Source: JBMYQA01 sp049600855
GTDB taxonomy: Bacteria > Bacteroidota > Bacteroidia > Cytophagales > Flammeovirgaceae
Assembly (NCBI GenBank): GCA_049600855.1
Contig: JBMYQA010000052.1
Span: forward strand, 1 to 27,347
Direction of reading: 5' to 3'
DNA length: 27,347 bases
Numbering within the stretch: the first letter of the stretch is position 1; each line of letters begins with the position of its first letter. This document shows, piece after piece, positions 1-6,958 of this stretch. A model generated the notes under the pieces. It saw nothing but the letters and a program-made list of their open reading frames with translations. It was not told the origin of the DNA and ran no database searches. A program made the translations under genes and the position numbers.

Positions 1-1866
1 TTCTTTTTCCAGAACTTCAGCATTGATGGCAGCCAGTGCTTCTTGTGTTGTTTGTAGCTCTTCCAGATTCTGGCGAAGTTCCTCTTCCGAAGCCTGTAAT
101 CCTTCATGCGCATAGATTAAATCCAACTCCATCGTTTTTCGCTCTTGAATATCCATCACCATTCCCGACCAAATGATACTGCCATCTGCTAACCGTTCGG
201 GTTTCGAAAATCCCTCCATCCACTTTTCCTTCCCATCCACCAAGGTACGGAATTCTTCATGCCATATACTCAGGCTTTGGGCAGACTCGGCTATAGAGTT
301 TTGGAAACGTGTAATATCATCAGGATGAACCTGCCCAAGGATACTGTTAGCATCTTTCATAATAATCTCAGGGTCTAGCCCATACACCTTTCGAGAACCC
401 TTAGATACTACAGGGAAAGAAGTATTACCTTCTTTATCCCACATGAACTGGCAAATCATAGCGGGGATGCCATCAAATATTCGGCGAAGTGTTTGCTCTT
501 TTTCAATCACTTCTGCATTTCTCATGGCCAATGCCTCTTGTGTTGCCTGTAACTCTTCCAGATTTTGGCGAAGCTCCTCTTCCGAAGCTTGCAACTCTTC
601 CGTCCTTTCTTTTACTTTTTGATCCAATTCTTTGGCGTGTGTTTCTGCTTGTTCAAGTGCCTTTTGTTTTAAAGTAATGGTCTCTTTTTTATACGTTTCC
701 AGTTTATCGGCTATGGCCAAAGTGAATAGGATTACTTGTAAGGAAGAACCGATAGATATGGCATTCACCGTCCATAAACTGTAAGGCAATACCCCTAGTA
801 TAAACAGAAAACTGACTATTACCCCAGCCGTTAAACAGGCATAAGCCAATATAAAAAATATGGCAGGTTTGTACCCCTTAAGGTATACCCAGCATGCTGC
901 TGTTACCACAGTAAGCATGAGCGGCAAGGTTAATAGCACAAAGAATTGTTCAGATACCCGTTTATAACCTAAAATAGCCAGTACGATTAGAATTGCGTAA
1001 CCAGCAGTTAACGTGACTAAAGCGAAATAAAATCCCCGATAACGAGTTTTGGTAATTTCTAAAAACTTTAGGTAAAATGGTAAGCATAAAGCAGTTAACA
1101 ATGGAATAATGATAGACCAATAAGGAGAAAGTGCAGGCAATAACCAAGAGTCATAACCAGATATCCGAGTAGTAGCTGCTCCTGTAATTGCTAATAAGGG
1201 GATATAGTAGAGGTATAGTACATCTTTATTAAATAACCATCTTAAGAAGCTGTAAATCAGCATGAATAAGACGAGTCCTAACATAATGCTATTAAGCACA
1301 TCGAAGCGGTGAGCATCAGCGATGACGCTTTCTATGGTGCCAAGATGAAGTGGGAGAGAGATGGAGCCATTACTGCTAGCCTTAACATATACACGATGTG
1401 TATCTTTAGGCAACTTAAAGTTGGGATAAGCCATCTCAAAAGAACGATTATTAAACGGCAACAATCTTCCAGCCTCTAGCTGGTCAAGTAATTGTCCTTT
1501 TGCATCTACGGCATAGAATTCCAGATGATCAATGGTGTTTGCTGAATTTTCTACTAAAAGTGGGGAAGTGGTTAGGTTGGTGATATTGAAGTAAACCCAG
1601 ATTGCTGAAGCGGTGTAACCAAAGTTGATGTTTTCACTTTTATTCAAGCTAAAAGCTTCTTTTTTCTGTTGTATTTTGTTAAAATCTAAACTAGCGCTGC
1701 TATCTTCATACACATAAAGTACGTGGCTTAATAGCTGTAAAGGCGCTGCTTCTGATATTTCTACTGTTGGTTGCTGAGCAAGCACATGTATTGGTAATAA
1801 AAGAAGCAAGGGTAACCATAAAACTACATAAAGCCTTTTACTAAAGGCATGACTAAAAATAAACAT
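1..1866 (-). CDS. 7TMR-DISM sensor protein with PAS and coiled-coil linkers, C-terminus beyond the window
   Basis: This open frame starts at ATG 1866 and runs without a stop to base 1, giving 622 visible residues. A signal peptide covers about residues 1-31 (hydrophobic 13-29, ending VLAQ). Residues ~45-185 look like the 7TMR-DISMED2 periplasmic ligand-binding domain (IWVYFNITN, then a jelly-roll-like stretch). Residues ~190-387 hold seven hydrophobic segments, the 7TM-DISM membrane domain. A cytoplasmic coiled coil with KVKERTEEL follows at ~388-457, then a PAS domain at ~460-578 and a second coil. The coil QASEEELRQNLEELQ occurs at residues 426-440 and again at 591-605. The family usually ends in a histidine kinase or a cyclase; the output domain is not in the window, so kinase is an inference. 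It probably senses a carbohydrate-like or other periplasmic ligand, which is unknown here. No exact promoter box was found upstream. Confidence 0.85.
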   Translation of the reverse strand, partial: MFIFSHAFSKRLYVVLWLPLLLLLPIHVLAQQPTVEISEAAPLQLLSHVLYVYEDSSASLDFNKIQQKKEAFSLNKSENINFGYTASAIWVYFNITNLTTSPLLVENSANTIDHLEFYAVDAKGQLLDQLEAGRLLPFNNRSFEMAYPNFKLPKDTHRVYVKASSNGSISLPLHLGTIESVIADAHRFDVLNSIMLGLVLFMLIYSFLRWLFNKDVLYLYYIPLLAITGAATTRISGYDSWLLPALSPYWSIIIPLLTALCLPFYLKFLEITKTRYRGFYFALVTLTAGYAILIVLAILGYKRVSEQFFVLLTLPLMLTVVTAACWVYLKGYKPAIFFILAYACLTAGVIVSFLFILGVLPYSLWTVNAISIGSSLQVILFTLAIADKLETYKKETITLKQKALEQAETHAKELDQKVKERTEELQASEEELRQNLEELQATQEALAMRNAEVIEKEQTLRRIFDGIPAMICQFMWDKEGNTSFPVVSKGSRKVYGLDPEIIMKDANSILGQVHPDDITRFQNSIAESAQSLSIWHEEFRTLVDGKEKWMEGFSKPERLADGSIIWSGMVMDIQERKTMELDLIYAHEGLQASEEELRQNLEELQTTQEALAAINAEVLEKE

Positions 1867-2289
1867 TGTTACTAATGCGGCTTAATGGATGATCTACGTG
1901 CAAAAATGAGTTATTAAGTGTCTCTTAAAAGAATCGAAAGACCATATAAAGTAATATTTTTCTTACCGAATTAACTATCACTTTTAATGAATGGAAGTTC
2001 ATTTCAATTCACATAGAAATATATTAAAGAAGTAACCAAAAACAGGGGGATGTTTGTTAATAGATGTTAACAAATGATTTATTGTAGAAAGGGTTTTAGT
2101 AACAGATGTGTATTGATTACTGTGTAAACTAAATTATTTAACATTCTGAAGTTGTTTGTAGAGTTAGTAAAACGTCCTCTACAAACAGCAATCGAGTAAA
2201 TCTTCAGATTTACGCTTACAGCAAAATGTTAAAAAACTTCATTTGCAAAGTATTGATTATCAATAAATTAAGTGAATATGTATATAGTG
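1867..2289. other. 423-bp non-coding gap between glycosyltransferase 3' end and sensor gene start
   Basis: No credible coding frame was found; the only long frame here overlaps the glycosyltransferase on the opposite strand. The right-hand part, 2137-2233, is rich in inverted repeats and is listed separately. The left-hand part should hold the leftward promoter of the sensor gene. The nearest candidate is CAAAAATG at 1901-1908, which read leftward is one base off TAnnTTTG and has no TTG at the expected spacing, so no promoter is called. Confidence 0.5.
2137..2233. repeat. 97-bp nested imperfect inverted repeat
   Basis: Three stems nest inside each other: TTTAACATT (2137-2145) with AATGTTAAA (2225-2233), CTGAAG (2146-2151) with CTTCAG (2202-2207), and TGTTTGTAGAG (2153-2163) with CTCTACAAACA (2177-2187), the last an 11-bp perfect stem around a 13-nt loop. 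A competing hairpin, GTAAATCT (2196-2203) with AGATTTAC (2206-2213), overlaps the middle stem. The element lies 57 bp past the stop of the leftward glycosyltransferase. It could be a terminator-like structure, a REP or MITE-like intergenic repeat, or a structured leader of the sensor gene. No second copy occurs in the window. Confidence 0.55.
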
Positions 2290-3063
2290 TTAAATCACAT
2301 CCCCATTTTTTATCCTAGCCCTAGCCCACGTATTATATTTCAGAATGCAATACAAAGCCCGAAAGCCATCTTGCCAGGTACTTTTTTTCCCTTGTTCCAG
2401 CGTACGGCCATAATAAGTAACTGCTTTTTCAAAAATGCGAACGCCTTTAATTCGAGATACTTTTGTAGTCAGTTCAGATTCAATGCCAAATCGTTTTTCT
2501 TGGAGTGTAATCTCTTTCAAATACTTGGTGCGGTAAACTTTATAGCCACAGCCCATATCGGTGAGGTTGAGGTTGGTAAACATATTGGAGATGAGTGTAA
2601 GCGCTTTATTTCCAATAGCTGGCCAAAAGGGAAGCGTGCGTTGCAAGTTATCGCCCGAAAAGCGTGAGCCAAAAACCATATCCGCTTTATTATCGACAAC
2701 TGGTTCTAATAGATTGTTATATTCTTTGGGATCATATTCCAAATCTGCATCTTGAATGATTAAATAGGCTCCTGTAGCCGCTTCTATCCCTCTTTGTACG
2801 GCATAACCACGCCCTTGATTGATGGCTAACTTAATGTATTGCACATCGTGGTGAGGGTTTTTGTTTTTGTATTCGGTAACAAGCTCCCCTGTTTTATCGG
2901 TAGAACCATCATCAACAATGATAATTTGCTTTTGAATTCCATAGACCAATTTGACTCTACGAATTCGATCTAAAACCTCTAAAATATAGCTTGCCTCATT
3001 ATAAACGGGAATGATAATACTAAAGCTATTTTTACTAAGCGTGGATTCTTTTTCTGTGCTCAT
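2290..3063 (-). CDS. family 2 glycosyltransferase (dolichol/undecaprenyl-phosphate sugar synthase-like)
   Basis: The product is a cytosolic GT-A fold glycosyltransferase that probably moves a sugar from a nucleotide donor onto a polyprenyl phosphate or related acceptor. Counting from the longer start at 3090, it has the entry motif SIIIPVYNE (24-32), the nucleotide-binding VDDGS (59-63), the metal-binding DAD in QDADLEYDP (113-121) and GCGYKVYR (180-187), all typical of the DPM1/DPG synthase-like subgroup. It has no C-terminal membrane segments, so it matches the soluble, single-domain type. ATG 3063 (MSTEKES) is chosen because GAGGAA sits just upstream; ATG 3090 would add nine residues. It stands alone, with no cell-wall or polysaccharide genes beside it, so the acceptor cannot be inferred. 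Confidence 0.85.
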   Translation of the reverse strand: MSTEKESTLSKNSFSIIIPVYNEASYILEVLDRIRRVKLVYGIQKQIIIVDDGSTDKTGELVTEYKNKNPHHDVQYIKLAINQGRGYAVQRGIEAATGAYLIIQDADLEYDPKEYNNLLEPVVDNKADMVFGSRFSGDNLQRTLPFWPAIGNKALTLISNMFTNLNLTDMGCGYKVYRTKYLKEITLQEKRFGIESELTTKVSRIKGVRIFEKAVTYYGRTLEQGKKSTWQDGFRALYCILKYNTWARARIKNGDVI

Positions 3064-3182
3064 GACGTTCCTCATTGCTTTCATTAACAAAAATGCATTA
3101 GTCTATTAAATTATACCAATAATTTTTAGTGATTGTTGGCTAAGATTCATACTAAAAAAATGGATTTTGAGTTGGATCACTA

Positions 3183-3190
3183 CAAATGTA
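3183..3190 (-). promoter_or_regulatory. possible -7 box for the glycosyltransferase gene
   Basis: CAAATGTA read leftward is TACATTTG, an exact TAnnTTTG box, about 120 bp before the chosen start at 3063. No TTG lies at the usual 17-23 spacing, so this is a weak call; a box of this kind turns up by chance about every 1.5-4 kb in AT-rich DNA. Confidence 0.25.
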
Positions 3191-3257
3191 TTGCCTAGCG
3201 TATGCTTGATTGTTGGCGAATTCCTAGAAAAAATAGGGTTCAGAAATGAAATGCCTT

Positions 3258-3911
3258 TTAATCTTCCGTTTTAATGTAAAATAGGTCTTGTTCATCGCTA
3301 GGGAGAATATCTAAGACATTAGATATGGTTAATTGAACTAAGGTTTCAGATGCTTTTTTAGGAGAAATGTTGGCAAACTCCGCAAAGGCATCTACTGAAA
3401 TAGTCGTAGTTTCATCTAAGCGTTTCATCAATTTTCGTTCTAGTTCCCCATACTCAAACCAAGAAAACTCACTTTTCTTATGTCGCGCCTTCATAATTTG
3501 GCGTAATTCCCAGCTAGCTTGAACGCTTTTATCTAAATAGCGGTAATAGGCTCGCCCCGTTTTTCTTTTGAAATTATATATTAAAAATACGGGTTTCTTT
3601 TCGCTCTCTTTAATGGAATAAATTAAGACAGAACGCTTAGCTGTAATCGGAATTTTTTCAATGCTATATTGAGGAACTGGCTTACAATATTTATGAATGG
3701 CTTGGGTAAGTACATATTCTTCTTCTTCAACAAATTTAACCCCCCTTATTGTGGTATCATCATCTACGCCAACAATGAGTCGACCGCCTTTGTGGTTACT
3801 AAATGCCACTACTTCCTTCATGATTTTTTGAGGATCAGCAGCTTTGTGCTTAAATTCAAGGCATTCATTCTCTCCCCGTTGTACTAATCGTTCTAGTTCC
3901 TTTAGTGTCAT
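3258..3911 (-). CDS. AlbA_2 (Schlafen-type) domain protein behind oxyR
   Basis: From ATG 3911 the product has 217 residues. Residues ~5-65 carry the AlbA_2 signature: ENECLEFK (14-21), AFSNHKGGRLIVGVDDD (36-52) and IRGVK. AYYRYLDKS (121-129) and WELRQIMKAR then match the end of this domain family, often called a divergent AAA_4 or Schlafen AlbA_2 domain, which is linked to nucleic-acid binding. Residues ~150-217 look like a winged-helix-like tail (SVDAFAEFANISPKKASETLVQL). A GTG start at 3965 would add 18 residues and overlap oxyR; ATG 3911 leaves a 44-bp gap and starts just ahead of the conserved domain, so it is preferred. Same strand and short spacing suggest co-transcription with oxyR. 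Its function is unknown; a regulatory or RNA-related role is only an inference. Confidence 0.75.
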   Translation of the reverse strand: MTLKELERLVQRGENECLEFKHKAADPQKIMKEVVAFSNHKGGRLIVGVDDDTTIRGVKFVEEEEYVLTQAIHKYCKPVPQYSIEKIPITAKRSVLIYSIKESEKKPVFLIYNFKRKTGRAYYRYLDKSVQASWELRQIMKARHKKSEFSWFEYGELERKLMKRLDETTTISVDAFAEFANISPKKASETLVQLTISNVLDILPSDEQDLFYIKTED

Positions 3912-3955
3912 GTTAGTTATTTTTGGGTAGTTAATTATGCGTGTTATATAGCGGA

Positions 3956-4894
3956 TTATTTCCACTCCACCACATTTCCATCGGCCTTCAGCATCTTATT
4001 TGGAATGTATGTGGTAATATGTTGATGCAAAGTATCTAATAATTTCTGTTTGGCAAAGTTGCGTGTATAAATTAGGCTAACCTCACGTACAGGCCGATAG
4101 TTTGCTATTTTTTTGATGCGATCTTGTTGTTCTTGTGGAAGGTCGTCCAAAAATAGATCAGGTAATAAGGTAAATCCACCCTCAACATCCACTAGCTTTT
4201 TGAGCGTATCCAACGAACCACTGGTATATTCAAAAGGGCTATTTCCATCTGCTTGCTCTTGCATGGAACAGAGGTTCAGCACTTGATCTCTAAAACAATG
4301 GCCTTGACTCAATAGCCACATACCTGGCTCACTTAACGTTTTTAATGGAACTTCTTTAGATGCAAAAATTTGATGTTCAGGATGGGTGTATACCTTGATT
4401 TCCTCGTAAAATATAGGCCGTTCTTTAATTTCATCGTCTTGAATAGGAGTTACAGCAATCGCCACATCAATTACTTCTTGTTTCAGCTGTTCTACTAAAA
4501 CAGCAGTTTGCTGCTCCGTTACCTTCAAGTTTACTTCGGGGTAAATTCTTGCAAATTCACCAATAAACAATGGAAGTAGCGTAGATGCTAATGTTGGAAT
4601 GATTCCAATACGCAATTCTCCTGCTACTTTATCCGTATATGTCGAGATGATGTCATCAATTTTGTGGGTTTCGTTCAGGATAATGCGTGCCTGTTGAATG
4701 ATTTTTGTGCCAATATCTGTAGGAATAACGGGTTGCTTACTTCTATCAAATACTTTTACGCCAAGCTCTTCTTCTAATTTTTTAATTTGCATGCTCAACG
4801 TAGGCTGTGTGATGTAGCATTTTTCTGCTGCGGTGGCAAAATGACGATACGTATCTACCGCTACAATATACTGCAATTGAATGAGTGAAATCAT
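3956..4894 (-). CDS. oxyR: OxyR, peroxide-sensing LysR-family regulator
   Basis: The 312-residue protein is a LysR-type activator that senses hydrogen peroxide through a reversible disulfide. The N-terminal winged helix-turn-helix covers ~1-60 (FATAAEKCYITQPTLSMQIK at 19-38), followed by a linker helix and a substrate-binding-like regulatory domain from ~93. The diagnostic segment GHCFRDQVLNLC puts Cys200 and Cys209 in the same place and spacing as Cys199 and Cys208 of E. coli OxyR, so the redox switch is intact. It is divergent from ahpC across 140 bp that contain an ATAG-N7-CTAT palindrome, the known OxyR half-site pattern. A possible leftward -7 box at 4945-4952 overlaps that palindrome, which would fit autorepression. 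The AlbA_2 gene follows 44 bp downstream. Confidence 0.93.
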   Translation of the reverse strand: MISLIQLQYIVAVDTYRHFATAAEKCYITQPTLSMQIKKLEEELGVKVFDRSKQPVIPTDIGTKIIQQARIILNETHKIDDIISTYTDKVAGELRIGIIPTLASTLLPLFIGEFARIYPEVNLKVTEQQTAVLVEQLKQEVIDVAIAVTPIQDDEIKERPIFYEEIKVYTHPEHQIFASKEVPLKTLSEPGMWLLSQGHCFRDQVLNLCSMQEQADGNSPFEYTSGSLDTLKKLVDVEGGFTLLPDLFLDDLPQEQQDRIKKIANYRPVREVSLIYTRNFAKQKLLDTLHQHITTYIPNKMLKADGNVVEWK

Positions 4895-4925
4895 GGTTGT
4901 TTTTAATTGAAAATTGATCGAAAGA

Positions 4926-4942
4926 CCCTCATCAAATGAGGG
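4926..4942. repeat. hairpin CCCTCAT-CAA-ATGAGGG in the oxyR leader
   Basis: A perfect 7-bp stem (4926-4932 with 4936-4942) closes a 3-nt loop 32 bp before the oxyR start. If the -7 box at 4945-4952 is used, the hairpin would sit at the extreme 5' end of the oxyR transcript, where it could affect stability or translation. No T-run follows, so it is not a terminator. Confidence 0.4.
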
Positions 4943-4944
4943 CG

Positions 4945-4952
4945 CAAATATA
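4945..4952 (-). promoter_or_regulatory. possible oxyR -7 box overlapping the OxyR operator
   Basis: CAAATATA read leftward is TATATTTG, an exact TAnnTTTG, about 50 bp before the oxyR start. No TTG is seen at the proper spacing. Its right end shares two bases with the OxyR palindrome at 4951-4967, so bound OxyR would cover it. Confidence 0.4.
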
Positions 4953-4967
4953 TAGAGAAAATCTATA
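4951..4967. promoter_or_regulatory. candidate OxyR operator half-site (ATAG-N7-CTAT)
   Basis: TATAGA (4951-4956) and TCTATA (4962-4967) form a perfect 6-bp inverted repeat around GAAAA. Inside it, ATAG (4952-4955) and CTAT (4963-4966) are spaced by seven bases, exactly the half-site pattern of the E. coli OxyR consensus ATAGntnnnanCTAT. A second half-site would be expected seven bases on; there the match is poor. Its right edge is 20 bases upstream of the ahpC -33 TTG, as expected for activation. Binding is inferred from pattern and position. Confidence 0.6.
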
Positions 4968-4987
4968 GGATGATAAGATATATTGAT

Positions 4988-5018
4988 TTGACTGTATGGC
5001 AGTGGACATCTAGTTTTG
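4988..5018 (+). promoter_or_regulatory. ahpC promoter, Bacteroidota type
   Basis: TTG at 4988-4990 is followed after 20 bases by TAGTTTTG (5011-5018), matching TTG-N17-23-TAnnTTTG for the Bacteroidota primary sigma factor. Transcription would start near 5022-5025, only 10-13 bases before ATG 5035 and about 35 before the alternative ATG 5059. Confidence 0.65.
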
Positions 5019-5034
5019 CCCTCCGTAAAAATTA

Positions 5035-5613
5035 ATGAACATTCAAATTATTGATACAATGGAAAGCAAATTGATCTCTGTTGGTTCTAAATTTCCTAAA
5101 TTCGAAAAAGTCGCTTGTGTTTCTTTAGAAAAAGGTAAAGAATTTGGTACCATCACATCTGAAGATCACAAAAAAGATGGTCAGTGGATGGTTATGTTCT
5201 GGTGGCCGAAAGATTTCACCTTTGTATGCCCTACTGAAATTGCTGAATTCAATGCGCAATCTGGTGAATTCCGCGATCGTGATGCATTCTTAATTGGTGC
5301 TTCTACGGATTCTGAGTTCGTTCACGCTGCTTGGAGAAGAGATCACGATGACTTGAGAGACCTTAAATTCCCAATGTTGGCGGATACTTCTAAATCTTTA
5401 GCAGAAGAGTTAGGCATTTTGGAAAACAACGAAAAAATCGCTTACCGTGCTACATTCATCGTAGATCCTGAAGGGATTATACGTTGGGTAAGTGTTTACG
5501 ATTTAAGCGTTGGTCGTAATGTAGAGGAAGTAATTCGTGTATTAGATGCCTTGCAAACGGACGAGCTTTGCCCTTGCAATTGGGAAAAAGGTGAAGCGAC
5601 TTTAACTGCATAA
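5035..5613 (+). CDS. ahpC: AhpC-type 2-Cys peroxiredoxin
   Basis: The product reduces hydrogen peroxide, organic peroxides and probably peroxynitrite in the cytoplasm. From ATG 5035 it has 192 residues. The peroxidatic cysteine is Cys65 in DFTFVCPTEI (60-69). The C-terminal DELCPCNWEKG carries Cys179 and Cys181, like the two C-terminal cysteines of Mycobacterium tuberculosis AhpC (Cys174 and Cys176). This three-cysteine layout, the WWPKDFTF segment and SVGRNVEEVIRVLDALQ place it with the actinobacterial AhpC type, which pairs with AhpD instead of AhpF. ATG 5059 (MESKLISVG) is an alternative start, closer to the family length and giving a more normal leader. It is divergent from oxyR, with a matching promoter and operator upstream, and ahpD follows 186 bp downstream after a terminator. 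Confidence 0.93.
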   Translation: MNIQIIDTMESKLISVGSKFPKFEKVACVSLEKGKEFGTITSEDHKKDGQWMVMFWWPKDFTFVCPTEIAEFNAQSGEFRDRDAFLIGASTDSEFVHAAWRRDHDDLRDLKFPMLADTSKSLAEELGILENNEKIAYRATFIVDPEGIIRWVSVYDLSVGRNVEEVIRVLDALQTDELCPCNWEKGEATLTA

Positions 5614-5657
5614 GTAAAAATGAATGAGTGGGTTTTAAATTTAAAGCTCACAAGGTA

Positions 5658-5677
5658 GTAAATGTGATTTCATTTAC
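5658..5677 (+). repeat. hairpin GTAAATG-TGATTT-CATTTAC after ahpC
   Basis: A perfect 7-bp stem with a 6-nt loop lies 45 bp past the ahpC stop, just before the terminator. It could protect the 3' end of the ahpC transcript. No T-run follows it. Confidence 0.4.
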
Positions 5678-5696
5678 ACATTCATCATACATCATG

Positions 5697-5727
5697 GCCC
5701 CTGAAGTGTTACTTTTGGGGCTTTTTT
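5697..5727 (+). terminator. rho-independent terminator of ahpC
   Basis: GCCCC (5697-5701) pairs with GGGGC (5717-5721). The stem continues inward through GAAG with CTTT after one T-T mismatch, closing a 5-nt loop, and is followed by six T (5722-5727). It separates ahpC from ahpD, so ahpD transcription needs read-through or its own start. Confidence 0.8.
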
Positions 5728-5799
5728 ATAAATCTATTCAATTTATAATTAGCTGTATATCAGTTGGTTGTAGGTTTTGTTAATTGAATTCTAAAAGCA

Positions 5800-6375
5800 A
5801 TGATCAACGAAACTAAAAACGACTTTTTAAATGATTTAGCCTTAGGTGAAGCTTATAGCACACCTTCATTGGACTTATTAACCGCAGGCGAGTCACGTTA
5901 TATCAAAGACTTGAGAATTAATGCAAAGAATGTATTAAAATCTCAGCACCTTTCTGCGAAGGAAGCTTTATTGATTGCCGTATCAATTGTGGCAAATAAT
6001 CATCATGATGTATTATTAAATACCTATACAGAAAAAGCAAAAGCTGCTGAAGCTACCGATGCGGAAATTGCAGAAGCGGTAGCTTGTGCCTCATTATTGG
6101 CAGCCAATAATGTATTTTACCGTTTCAGGCATTTCATGAATAAGGAAAAATACAATCAATTGCCTGCTCGTATCAAAATGAATATTATGATGAACCCTGT
6201 AACAGGGAAGGAGTTTTTTGAATTGATGAGTTTGGCGGTATCTGCCGTGAATGGATGTGAAATGTGTGTGCAATCGCACGAAGCATCGTTAATCAATTTA
6301 GGCGCTACTGAAGAGCGTATTTTTGATGCAGTTAAAATTGCATCGGTAATTACGAGCTTATGCAAAGTAGTATAG
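5800..6375 (+). CDS. ahpD: AhpD-like alkylhydroperoxidase
   Basis: The 191-residue protein belongs to the AhpD/carboxymuconolactone decarboxylase superfamily. In mycobacteria AhpD passes electrons from lipoamide to AhpC. The active-site signature is complete except for one residue: Glu141, then Cys153-Glu-Met-Cys156 in NGCEMCVQSHE, and His160, with the Glu to first Cys spacing (12) and the second Cys to His spacing (4) as in M. tuberculosis AhpD. The histidine directly before the second cysteine (His132 in M. tuberculosis) is Met155 here. The length and the two-lobed helical repeat (first lobe ~45-110, second ~125-190) fit a full AhpD. It follows ahpC at 186 bp on the same strand behind a terminator; TAGGTTTTG at 5771-5779 is one base too long for a -7 box. 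Donor partners are not in the window. Confidence 0.9.
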   Translation: MINETKNDFLNDLALGEAYSTPSLDLLTAGESRYIKDLRINAKNVLKSQHLSAKEALLIAVSIVANNHHDVLLNTYTEKAKAAEATDAEIAEAVACASLLAANNVFYRFRHFMNKEKYNQLPARIKMNIMMNPVTGKEFFELMSLAVSAVNGCEMCVQSHEASLINLGATEERIFDAVKIASVITSLCKVV

Positions 6376-6402
6376 CCTAACAAGAATAAAGACCTATACA
6401 TT

Positions 6403-6478
6403 CCTCATAACTATAAATTAAGGAAAGCTCCTTTACCGAAGGTAGATAGAATTAAATGGATAGTTGTGAGGTTTTTTT
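6403..6478 (+). terminator. branched rho-independent terminator of ahpD
   Basis: CCTCATAACTAT (6403-6414) pairs with ATAGTTGTGAGG (6460-6471), a 12-bp stem with a single G-T pair, followed by seven T (6472-6478). The 45-nt loop holds two small hairpins, AAGGA/TCCTT (6420-6424, 6429-6433) and TACC/GGTA (6434-6437, 6441-6444), so the whole folds as a branched structure. No matching A-run lies on the left, so it works rightward only. Confidence 0.75.
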
Positions 6479-6521
6479 GAAGTGAACGAGATCAAGCAAT
6501 TTGCTTTAGATAAGGGATAGG

Positions 6522-6743
6522 TCAATGTTGATTTGTGGTGCTAGAAGTAGTTGCTTTCACAATCACATGATCTGAACCATTATCATAAACTTCATGATTT
6601 TCGACTTTTGGAGGAATAGTACCCAAATTCAGTTGTTGGTTACCCCAATAAATTAACGCGCAAAAACAAATCGTGACTACTAATACGCCATACGAACAAT
6701 ACGCATTTACTCTTTCGAGAAATTGCTTATCTTCCTCTCTCAT
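6522..6743 (-). CDS. small single-pass membrane protein
   Basis: I do not recognise this protein. From ATG 6743 it has 73 residues: a charged N-terminus (MREEDKQFLERVN), one hydrophobic helix at about 17-34 (SYGVLVVTICFCALIYWG) and a polar tail of about 39 residues ending in a Ser/Thr-rich stretch. ATG 6791 would add 16 residues with no domain, so the shorter form is preferred. It converges with ahpD, and its start is divergent from the CpcT-like gene across 215 bp. Evidence for reality is the plausible membrane topology and the lack of any competing gene; there is no family match. Confidence 0.5.
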   Translation of the reverse strand: MREEDKQFLERVNAYCSYGVLVVTICFCALIYWGNQQLNLGTIPPKVENHEVYDNGSDHVIVKATTSSTTNQH

Positions 6744-6958
6744 TATTAATTGGTTTGAATGAAATGTAAGTTCTGAATATTTATACTGCAAATACCCTGC
6801 CTGTTCAAGTATACGAAAAAGTCTACTCGGAGGATGTCGAAAAGATTAAATAAGTGCTAATAAATACGAGAAAAGTACAATTAATTAGGTGAGCATTTGA
6901 CCAAGACGAGTATATCTTTTAAAAGAATTACTATTTTCACCTATCTTCAAATCAATCC

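Noticed and set aside
2272..2667. 131-codon rightward frame overlapping the glycosyltransferase
   Set aside because: It lies almost wholly antisense to a well-supported glycosyltransferase gene and its translation shows no domain.
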